Source: Flavihumibacter stibioxidans
Lineage (GTDB): Bacteria; Bacteroidota; Bacteroidia; Chitinophagales; Chitinophagaceae
NCBI RefSeq assembly: GCF_014332695.1
Contig: NZ_MBUA01000001.1
Coordinates: 186,001-250,000 of the forward strand
Direction: 5' to 3'
Length of the DNA: 64,000 nucleotides
The stretch's first letter is position 1; the number at the start of each line of letters is the position of its first letter. A program made the position numbers and the translations under genes. Positions 25,039 to 32,700 of the stretch are shown in pieces. The notes beneath the pieces are model-generated. The model was not told where the DNA came from. It did no database searches and saw nothing but the letters and a program-made list of their open reading frames with translations.

Positions 25039-25066
25039 CAAATGTAGGGAAATTTAGCTACCTTTG
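25039..25066. promoter_or_regulatory. Back-to-back -7 promoter elements of nrnA-type gene and ndk
   Basis: On the minus strand TACATTTG (25046-25039) precedes the phosphoesterase gene; on the plus strand TACCTTTG (25059-25066) precedes ndk. Both match TAnnTTTG. They are 12 bp apart, so the two promoters overlap in their upstream regions. Confidence 0.6.
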
Positions 25067-25085
25067 CGCCCCAAATAGCAAGTAT

Positions 25086-25502
25086 ATGAGTAACAGAACA
25101 TTTACCATGATCAAGCCCGACGCCATGAAGAACGGGCATGCCGGTGCCATCCTGGATCGTATCATCAAGGAAGGTTTCCGCGTGGTAGCTTTGAAAATGA
25201 CAAAACTAAGCGAGGAAAAAGCAGGTGAATTCTACGCCATCCATAGGGAAAGGCCATTTTTCGGTGAACTGGTTGAGTTCATGAGCAGTGGTCCGATCAT
25301 TGCCGCCATCCTGGAAAAGGAAAATGCTGTTAGTTCTTTCCGCACCCTGATCGGGGCTACAAACCCTGCCAATGCTGATGAAGGAACCATCCGTAAACTG
25401 TTTGCGACATCTGTTGGCGAGAACGCCGTTCACGGTAGCGACAGCGACGAGAATGCAGCCATCGAGGGAGCTTTCTTCTTCAGTGGACTGGAGCAAATCT
25501 AG
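25086..25502 (+). CDS. ndk: Nucleoside-diphosphate kinase
   Basis: A 138-residue enzyme that transfers the gamma-phosphate from ATP to other nucleoside diphosphates through a phosphohistidine. It shows [11 protein letters not shown] at 7-17, [17 protein letters not shown] at 54-70 and the active-site His116 in NAVHGSDS. The length is normal for bacterial Ndk. It has its own promoter and is convergent with the TraB/GumN gene, with a GTGAATA-type inverted repeat between them. Confidence 0.97.
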   Translation: MSNRTFTMIKPDAMKNGHAGAILDRIIKEGFRVVALKMTKLSEEKAGEFYAIHRERPFFGELVEFMSSGPIIAAILEKENAVSSFRTLIGATNPANADEGTIRKLFATSVGENAVHGSDSDENAAIEGAFFFSGLEQI

Positions 25503-25508
25503 TGAATA

Positions 25509-25590
25509 GGTGAATAGTGAAAAGTGAATAGGTGAGTGATCCGCGTAAATACCGCAACTTCATTCACCTATTCACTTTTCACCATTCACC
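25509..25590. repeat. GTGAATA-type inverted repeat between ndk and the TraB/GumN gene
   Basis: Two 30-nt arms (25509-25538 and 25561-25590) are complementary with two mismatches. Each arm consists of direct repeats of GTGAATA/GTGAAAA. The right arm encodes the last residues (VNGEK) and the TGA stop of the minus-strand gene. It may act as a terminator for both convergent genes. Confidence 0.85.
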
Positions 25591-26477
25591 ATCTTCATCG
25601 GTCTCAGCACATATCCTGCCTTACGCAATAAATTGATCACTCCTTTTTCGCCCGGCAGATGGGCAGCCCCCACTGCAAAAAGGGTCGGTTTACTTTTCAT
25701 CGATGTTTCCATGGCCGGTATCCACCTGGCATTGCGGCCATACAGGAATAATTCCAGGAAGGAACTCACACCGCCCTCTTCCGCCAGGGTTAAACGCTCA
25801 ATGCCGGCAAGATCCTGGTTACGATATAATTCCAGCATCCTTAGTGTCATACTGTCTGTTATTCCGGCACTGTCAATTGTTCGCAGCAATTCCTTTGCCT
25901 GGATTTCATATGGTATACTGTCAAACACCCCGGCCTGAAATTCAATTGTTTCCAGTCCCAGAATCTGCTTCTGCTGTTTCCTTACAGACTTCATGATCAC
26001 TTCCTCCATCCCGTTTTTTGATTCACAGGGCATTTTTGATTCGCTCAGCATGGATGCTATAAAATAGGGCTTGAACCGCTCCATCATACTCAGCGGAAGC
26101 ATGGACCGGTTCTCTGAAAAATATTTCTTCACCCGCTGGTACTCCTGCTCCGTCAGGAGGTCGCTGAGTTGCTTATTATCCTTCATCCTAATAAACCTGA
26201 ACACGCCCATTAGTTCAGCGGGATTATCCATGTCAATTTCGAAATACACTTCCTTCGCCCTGTCGATGGCGAACTGCAGACTGTCGCTCAGTTTCGCATC
26301 ATCAGCACACAGTATGTGCATGGTGCCGAACAGATAGGATGACTGTGTTAATCCATTACCGCTGATCTCCCAAAGCAGACTGCTGGCCGTCTTTGCCGAA
26401 GCTTCCGTTTGTCCAAGTATTATGGAAGGTGTTATCAGTGACACACCCAGAATAACGGCAATGAATAGTCGTAACAT
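25572..26477 (-). CDS. TraB/GumN family protein
   Basis: A 301-residue secreted protein (signal peptide LFIAVILGVSLITPSIILG). It has the family's paired motifs: SYLFGTMHILCADD (about 47-60) with KEVYFEIDMDNP, and near the end FAVGAAHLPGEKGVINLLRKAGY. TraB/GumN proteins belong to the Tiki/ChaN superfamily, thought to be metal-dependent peptidases; the substrate is unknown. The C-terminal residues are encoded by the adjacent repeat arm. A TACCTTTG element lies at 26495-26502 upstream. Confidence 0.88.
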   Translation of the reverse strand: MLRLFIAVILGVSLITPSIILGQTEASAKTASSLLWEISGNGLTQSSYLFGTMHILCADDAKLSDSLQFAIDRAKEVYFEIDMDNPAELMGVFRFIRMKDNKQLSDLLTEQEYQRVKKYFSENRSMLPLSMMERFKPYFIASMLSESKMPCESKNGMEEVIMKSVRKQQKQILGLETIEFQAGVFDSIPYEIQAKELLRTIDSAGITDSMTLRMLELYRNQDLAGIERLTLAEEGGVSSFLELFLYGRNARWIPAMETSMKSKPTLFAVGAAHLPGEKGVINLLRKAGYVLRPMKMVNGEK

Positions 26478-26494
26478 AATTTATATTTCTTTCC

Positions 26495-26502
26495 CAAAGG
26501 TA
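26495..26502 (-). promoter_or_regulatory. Predicted -7 element (TACCTTTG) of the TraB/GumN gene
   Basis: It matches TAnnTTTG on the minus strand, 17 bp before the ATG at 26477. Confidence 0.5.
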
Positions 26503-26535
26503 AAACAGAACAGAATTGCAGTTGTTCGGGCATTA

Positions 26536-26557
26536 AAAAAGGCCTTCTGAAAGGCCT
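26536..26557 (-). terminator. Terminator of the DUF6089 gene
   Basis: A small stem AGGCCTT/AAGGCCT (26540-26546 with 26551-26557) is followed on the minus strand by a T run. It lies 30 bp after the barrel gene. Confidence 0.75.
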
Positions 26558-26587
26558 GTCGTGATTTCATGGTTTAATGCAGGGAGT

Positions 26588-27454
26588 TCAGAAAATATTC
26601 CTGGGGCAATCCAGTTGCCGTCCGCTGCCTTTGGCTCCGCCGCGGAATTCATTTCTGCCCCCGAATAAACGGTAGCCGATGGTAATTCCCTGGAAATAAT
26701 ACCAGTCTTTCACCTTCTCCCCTCCCCTTGTGGTTCCATCTGCAGGATAAAGAGGATTGCCATCTTTCAATTCGTCGCCCCTGTAGGCCAGTTCAACAGC
26801 AACGGGACCTTTCTCCGCCAGCAGGGTATTGTAATCCACATAGCTCTTGCTTAAGTCATCCAGGTAATCCGTGAAAGTTTTTCGCAGGCCGATCTCATAC
26901 CCGAGCGTAACCTGATCATTCAGCCGGAATTTAATGCCACCGCCAAAAGGAAGGGCCACCTGAACCCGGTTATATGGTTTACGGTCGGGATAGGTACTCA
27001 GCCCCTGCCCCTCAGTACCATAGGGTTGCAGGTAATGCTTGTTCCCCAGGGTATCATATGTATATGGATCGTATCCGAACACGGCAATACCGGCAAATAC
27101 ATAGGGAGTAAGCCTTTTTTCATCGAGGTCAAACAAGCGGAATTCAGCCATCAGGTTGCCTTCCAGCAGGCGGGATGTAAAGTTGAGGTTCCGCTTGCGC
27201 AGATCCTCCTGTTTATTGAATTTATCATCACCACTGATGGTACCATACATCAGTCCGCCTTTAACGGAAACATGGCCACTAAGATCATACTGCGCACCGA
27301 GTCCGAACGCACCATGCGCCTGGTTGGTTGTAATCCTTTTTTCCTGCATATCTCCCTGGTAATTGGATATCCCACCAAACCCGGTAATATGCCAGCGTTG
27401 GGCCATCAGTGATAAAGGGAAAACAGCAACAAGAACCAACAGGAATTTTCGCAT
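26588..27454 (-). CDS. Outer-membrane beta-barrel protein (DUF6089-like)
   Basis: A 288-residue protein with a signal peptide (MRKFLLVLVAVFPLSLMAQ), which sets the start at 27454. The mature part alternates amphipathic strands and turns typical of small OmpA/OmpW-like barrels: ITGFGGISNYQGDMQE, GAFGLGAQYDLSGHVSVKGGLMYG, LTPYVFAGIAVFGYDPYTY and VTLGYEIGLRKTFTDYLDDLS. This pattern is that of DUF6089 proteins common in Bacteroidetes. The function is unknown; surface location is inferred. Confidence 0.82.
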   Translation of the reverse strand: MRKFLLVLVAVFPLSLMAQRWHITGFGGISNYQGDMQEKRITTNQAHGAFGLGAQYDLSGHVSVKGGLMYGTISGDDKFNKQEDLRKRNLNFTSRLLEGNLMAEFRLFDLDEKRLTPYVFAGIAVFGYDPYTYDTLGNKHYLQPYGTEGQGLSTYPDRKPYNRVQVALPFGGGIKFRLNDQVTLGYEIGLRKTFTDYLDDLSKSYVDYNTLLAEKGPVAVELAYRGDELKDGNPLYPADGTTRGGEKVKDWYYFQGITIGYRLFGGRNEFRGGAKGSGRQLDCPRNIF

Positions 27455-27546
27455 AATGGTGTTATTGAGTTTACGGTGCAAGGATTGAGCCAAAATAGTT
27501 TGTGGCCTGCAGCTATAAACTACAAACCACAAACCAAACTCATAGG

Positions 27547-27568
27547 AATAACAGAATTTTCTGTTATT
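27547..27568. repeat. Perfect hairpin overlapping the arginine decarboxylase stop codon
   Basis: AATAACAGAA (27547-27556) and TTCTGTTATT (27559-27568) pair perfectly around two T. The TAA stop of the minus-strand decarboxylase (27564-27566) lies in the right arm. Confidence 0.65.
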
Positions 27569-28961
27569 GGTATCCTAATATTTTCAGCATGCTTTGTGCA
27601 GACTGTTCCTTGGCATAAACCCAATCGACCAGTTTGCCATTTTTATCATGGCCCACAATGATGTGCTTGGGCGACGGGATCATACAATGTTTGATACCCC
27701 CGTAACCGCTGATCTGGTCCTGGTATGCGCCGGTATGGAAAAATCCAAGTACCAGGGGTTCACCTGTACCAACTTTGGGCAGGAACACTTCATTGATATG
27801 TTCTTCTGAATCGTAGTAATCGTGACTGTCGCAGGTTATGCCTCCCAATACCACCCGCTGGTATTCCTCCTCCCATTTATTGATGGGTAAAAGCAGGAAC
27901 CTTTCGCCAATGCCCCATGTATCGGGCAGTGTTGTGATGAATGAAGAATCGATCATATACCAGATCTCCCTGTCATTCTGGGTCTTTTGGGCAATAACGG
28001 AATAAATATGCGCCATGCTTTCACCTACCGTATAGGAACCGAACTCGGTATAGATATTAGGCATGGGCACTTTGGCTTTTTTACAGGCCACCTTGATATT
28101 GCTTACGATCTCGTTGATCATGAACTGGTAGTCGTAATCAAATCCGAGTGAATGTTTGATGGGGAAACCGCCGCCAATATTAATGCTGTCCAGTTCCGGA
28201 CATATCTTCTTGAGCTGGCAGTAAAGGTTGATCACTTTGTTCAGTTCCGACCAGTAATAGATATCATCCTTGATGCCCTTGTTCAGGAAAATATGAAGCA
28301 TCTTGAGCTGGAACTTATTCTCATAGCCTTCAATCTGGTCCACATAAAATTCAAGGATGTCTTTTGCGCGTATGCCTAACCGTGAGGTATAAAATGGAAA
28401 GTTGGGTTCTTCTTCTGCCGCCACCCTGATGCCCAGTTTGAAAGGGGCGCGTACGGATTTACGATAGTCATCCAGTTCATTCACGTTGTCAAGCACGGGA
28501 ATCACGTTCTTGAAACCCGAATTGATCAGTCCCGCAATACGCTTGGTGTATGTCTTCTGCTTAAATCCATTGCAGATGATAAAGGTCTCCTTGTTGATCT
28601 TCTTCTTCGCATACAGTTTTTTGATAATCTCAATATCATACGCGTAAGAAGTCTCGAGGTGAATATTATGTTTCAGTGCTTCTTCCACCACAAAAGAGAA
28701 ATGTGAACTCTTGGTACAGTAGCAATAGAAATATTCGCCTTCATATTTGTGCTTTTTAAAAGCGGCGGCAAACATGTTTTTAGCCTTGTTGATCTGCATC
28801 CCGATTTTGGGCAGGTAGGTAAGCTTCATGGGCGTACCATATTTATCGATCAGGGCTTTCAGGTTCAGGCCATTAAACTGGAGGTAACCATCTTTTACCT
28901 CAAAACCTTCCTGGGGGAAATTGAAGGTTTGGTCTACCAGGTCGAAGTAGGAATTGTTCAT
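27564..28961 (-). CDS. Arginine decarboxylase, short Bacteroidetes type (PLP, fold III)
   Basis: A 465-residue PLP-dependent decarboxylase. The PLP lysine is Lys84 in YCYCTKSSHFSFV, a variant of the usual YAxKAN motif. SINIGGGFPI binds phosphate, and CDSHDYYD near residue 380 supplies the cysteine and aspartate used at the second active site. The N-terminus reads KLTYLPKIGMQINKAK as in biosynthetic arginine decarboxylases, but the protein lacks the large insert of E. coli SpeA (about 650 residues). It should make agmatine for polyamines. The substrate assignment rests on family resemblance. Confidence 0.8.
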   Translation of the reverse strand: MNNSYFDLVDQTFNFPQEGFEVKDGYLQFNGLNLKALIDKYGTPMKLTYLPKIGMQINKAKNMFAAAFKKHKYEGEYFYCYCTKSSHFSFVVEEALKHNIHLETSYAYDIEIIKKLYAKKKINKETFIICNGFKQKTYTKRIAGLINSGFKNVIPVLDNVNELDDYRKSVRAPFKLGIRVAAEEEPNFPFYTSRLGIRAKDILEFYVDQIEGYENKFQLKMLHIFLNKGIKDDIYYWSELNKVINLYCQLKKICPELDSINIGGGFPIKHSLGFDYDYQFMINEIVSNIKVACKKAKVPMPNIYTEFGSYTVGESMAHIYSVIAQKTQNDREIWYMIDSSFITTLPDTWGIGERFLLLPINKWEEEYQRVVLGGITCDSHDYYDSEEHINEVFLPKVGTGEPLVLGFFHTGAYQDQISGYGGIKHCMIPSPKHIIVGHDKNGKLVDWVYAKEQSAQSMLKILGYQ

Positions 28962-29004
28962 CTATCTGTACACGTGGTTAGTTGGGTGATAGCTAATTAT
29001 CATA

Positions 29005-29012
29005 CAAACCTA
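29005..29012 (-). promoter_or_regulatory. Predicted -7 element (TAGGTTTG) of the arginine decarboxylase gene
   Basis: It matches TAnnTTTG on the minus strand, 43 bp before the ATG at 28961. Confidence 0.5.
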
Positions 29013-29040
29013 TAAGAAAAACACGAATTATGCGGAAAGA

Positions 29041-29071
29041 AAAAAAACCGGCTCTTTTGCAAAAGCCGGTT
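29041..29071 (-). terminator. Terminator after rplT
   Basis: The stem AACCGGC (29046-29052) with GCCGGTT (29065-29071) has TTTT/AAAA pairing in its upper part. On the minus strand a run of T follows. It lies 25 bp after the rplT stop. Confidence 0.88.
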
Positions 29072-29096
29072 CCTTTTTGTGATACCTGTTCACATA

Positions 29097-29441
29097 TTAT
29101 TTTACTGAAGCAACCAGTGCCTTGAAAGACTCAGGATTGTTCATTGCCAGGTCGGCCAGTACCTTACGGTCAAGTCCGATTCCCTTCTCATTCAGCTTGT
29201 GAATGAATGTTGAGTAGGTCAGACCTTCTTCGCGTACTGCTGCGTTAATACGGGCGATCCAGAGAGCACGGTATTCGCGCTTCTTGAGTTTACGGCCTAC
29301 ATAGCTGTAGGTCATCCCCTTTTCAACGAGGTTCTTGGCTACGGTATAAACATTTTTACGTTTACCGTAATAACCTTTGGCTTGATTTAAGATTCTTTTC
29401 CTGCGTGCCCTTGAAGCAACGGCGTTAACTGAACGTGGCAT
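29097..29441 (-). CDS. rplT: Large ribosomal subunit protein bL20
   Basis: A 114-residue protein with the bL20 signature: [28 protein letters not shown] at the basic N-terminus and [21 protein letters not shown] in the globular domain. It binds 23S rRNA early in assembly and in several phyla represses its own operon. It lies 33 bp after rpmI and is followed by a terminator. Confidence 0.98.
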   Translation of the reverse strand: MPRSVNAVASRARRKRILNQAKGYYGKRKNVYTVAKNLVEKGMTYSYVGRKLKKREYRALWIARINAAVREEGLTYSTFIHKLNEKGIGLDRKVLADLAMNNPESFKALVASVK

Positions 29442-29474
29442 ATGCTAAATAAGTTTAAGTTGTGATTAAAATGA

Positions 29475-29675
29475 TTACCCCTTAAGACCCAGGAGGCGTT
29501 GAACAAAATCCATGTTTGGTTTGGCTACAACACCGTCCTTACGCATACCACGCTTACGCTTGGTTGATTTTTTTGTGAGGATGTGACGTTTGAATGATTT
29601 CTGGTGAGTCACTTTTCCTGTTCCAGTCACCTTGAAGCGCTTTTTCGCGCTTGAATTGGTTTTTACCTTTGGCAT
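29475..29675 (-). CDS. rpmI: Large ribosomal subunit protein bL35
   Basis: A 66-residue, very basic protein with the bL35 sequence [20 protein letters not shown] and [16 protein letters not shown]. It normally follows infC directly. Here infC lies 5.5 kb upstream and a peptidase gene intervenes, so rpmI and rplT form their own unit with a promoter and structured leader. Confidence 0.98.
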   Translation of the reverse strand: MPKVKTNSSAKKRFKVTGTGKVTHQKSFKRHILTKKSTKRKRGMRKDGVVAKPNMDFVQRLLGLKG

Positions 29676-29789
29676 TTTGATAACTAAAATAGTTACGCCC
29701 TGCTGGCGCCCCGCACAGGCGGAGACTTATGGAGCCGTTTGGGCAATCATACTATCCGGGGATAGCACCCTTTTGGGAGCGCAAATGTA
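29676..29789 (-). promoter_or_regulatory. Promoter and structured leader of rpmI-rplT
   Basis: TACATTTG (29789-29782) matches the -7 consensus and begins 3 bp after the S8 peptidase stop codon; a TTG lies 20 bp further upstream. The following leader of about 100 nt contains three short hairpins: CTATCC-CC-GGATAG (29752-29765), CCGC/GCGG near 29715-29725 and TAACTA-TTT-TAGTTA (29681-29695) just before the ATG. bL20 autoregulates this operon in other phyla through such leaders, so an autoregulatory role is plausible but unproven. Confidence 0.5.
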
Positions 29790-29791
29790 GC

Positions 29792-32700
29792 TCAGTTTCC
29801 TGAAATAACCAACGGGAGGGTTTTAATTTCTTTCCCTGAAGACACCCTGAGGTGGTAAATGCCGGCCGGCAGACCCGGTATTCCCTGCAAACTTACTATT
29901 TGTTGTCCCGGTAACAAGGTTGCCCTGTTGCGCCAGATTACCCTTCCCACCGCATCAGACAACTGGAGTTCAAGCGCCCCCCCGGCCTGCTGCACTATCA
30001 GCAGCAACTGGTCTCGTCTGGTGGCCGGAACCGGGAAGAGTCGCACCGCAAGAGAGGCATCCAGATGAACGATCCGGATGGTTGAATACCGGCTGCTGCC
30101 ATCAGTATAATATACCCGGATCCGGTACTGCCAGCTGCCCGGAGACCTGATTTCCTTATCGGAATAGCTCCATTCAGTTCCTGCCCCGGCGGTAATGGTC
30201 TGGATCCTTTGGAAGATCCCCCCTTGTCCATTGGTGACCTCGGCCCGCTCCACCTCAAAACGGAGGATGCCTTCCCTGGAACTGCTCCAGCTCAACAAGG
30301 CAAAGTCGGGATTGCGTTGGGCTTTGGCTGAAAACTGAATGGAGGCAATGCTTTGGTTAAATCCGAAATAAAACTCACCATAAGCACCCGCAGGCAGCTC
30401 GGCATAATATCCATTGGCAAAAGGCACCAGGTCAAAATCTCCGGGTTCCCATACAGTTAGCATCCCCTCCTCATTGTCGGCGGGATCACCATTAATGGTA
30501 GCCGGATTGCCGGCATAGCGGAAAATACTGAGGTCATATGCGCTTCGTTTTACCTGGCAGGTGTCGCAGGGATTGGCCTGAAGCCATTGAGCCAGTTCGG
30601 ATTCTGCCAGATAGAGTCTCAGCCTGCCTGAATCCGGTAATGCCAACCCGTTGAAGACCCAGTGCCGTGGTAAGATCTTATTCCCGGCGATCTCACGGCT
30701 GGAGTTCTGGTTATTGGTAGTAAACCGGAAGGGAACAGAATGGCTTCCCGGGGATATAACTGCAGAAACCGGACCCGCCTCCGGTAAATTGTTCCAGGCT
30801 CCTGCTTTTGCGGTTCCGGTCAAATTATAGGATGCCGTTGAAACCGGCTGTTCCAGGTCAAACAGGTGGAAATCATCGATGAAAAATCCCTCCGGCTTTT
30901 TTGGCTGAACAAAACGGTCAAATCCCTTCAGTACTGCGCTGATGCGGAACATTACCTGCGCCCAGTTACCAGGCAGGGACACCGAAGCCACCTGCCACCG
31001 GTTTTCCAGGGTGCAGCTTTTAAAGGAAGAATCGTTGGCGGGGTACCAGTTGGTAGAGAATGTACCGGGAAGAGGCTTGTAAGGTGCCCAGTTTAAACCT
31101 GAATCCAGGGAATATTGAAGATACACTTCGTAATCGTAGTCGCAGATTTCAGGAAGTATGCTCATGGAAAGATGGGGCGATTTCAACGCTCGCAGGTCAA
31201 AAACAGGACTGGTGACCTCCCCATAGAGGTATCGCTGGACAGGGGAAATTGAATCATCACCATATACAAGCTTTGATCCCCAGAATTCCTTTCCGTTGGC
31301 GGCATTAAAGCTTCCACTGATCAGGGTACCCGAACCCGGCAAGTCATAAGAGCCGGAGGACTCCCACCACTTTCTGCCATTCTCAAAACCATTTAAATAA
31401 GGGTATTTATTGATTATTTGCAGGTACCGTAACACTCCGGGGAAACTGTCATTATCGGGGTATTCATCCCCTTCTGCCCGAATATATGGGGTAATGGTAT
31501 AATCAGAGTTCTCCGGTTCAACTATAATATGAGTAAAGGATATACGGGCAGTATCAAAACCTTTCAGTCCGGGCATAGTCTGTTCCATCCTGCTGCCATC
31601 ATTAAACCTGACCCCGAAAAAATATGGACCAAAATCTTCCTTCCGGTAATTGTATACGGTGGCAGAAAGCCGAACCGTATCACCGTTAGTTACCGCCGGG
31701 GTATATTTACCAATAAAATTAAGGTCAATTACTCCCAGGTCTTTTTCTGGAATAAAAAATTTCAGGTTCTTCAGAAATTGCTGCACTGTATCTGTTTGGG
31801 CCTTGCTGACCATGTCTACCCGAACCTGGAAACTGCTACCCGGAGATTGTTTGCCCAGGCGAAGAAAATGTGAGAGACCATACACAGGATGCGGAAAATA
31901 CAATATCCAGGGGAGACTATCCGCTCCCCTGATACTCATATTGTATCTTTGAATGCCATCATTGGCAATCAGCAGGCGGAGCGGTGTGAGAGTATCAATT
32001 CCCTCCAGATTGTAGGTGCCAATTAGTGAAACCGACTGGTCACCAACCCTGGAGATAATCTTAAACGGAATTGAATCAGATGTAACGGTCTGCAGGGTAA
32101 CAGAGGATGAAGCGGTACTCATATCCCAGTTATCGGCCCCATAAAGGCCTGTAAAACCGGGTTTACGGTAGATTGTATCCTTCAGATTATTAAAATGCTG
32201 TGTAAAGGGCATTTTAATGGGATCATTACGGAGGTACCGCCACCAACTGGCGGACTCATTATTATTCAAATCCGGATCACCGGCCGATCGGACAGTGTAT
32301 GTTAAAAATCTTTCCTCGCCTGGGTTCAGCTGGAGGTAAATCCTGGATTTCCAGTTAAAACTTGCGCCGGCGGCAATCTTGCGGCTCAGGGTATCAGTAA
32401 GAACATTCCCCTGGTCATCACTCACGACAAGGATAAACGGACCGCCCAGTTCTGTTGCCCCGCGGTTCCGGATGGAAAGCATAACGGTATCACGTCCACC
32501 GGCATCGGACCTGGTCCATTGACGCTGGGTCAACGGGCGTATGGTGGTTTCAAGGGAAATATCACCGTCCGGACCATCGGGGCCACAGGCGATATTGCGG
32601 GTTTTGGTTGTTTTGGCAATGGATTTTTCCCCGGTGATGCCATTTTTAACCGGTGCCACAGTAAACCAGTAATCAGGTCCATATCGCAGTGACTTCACTG

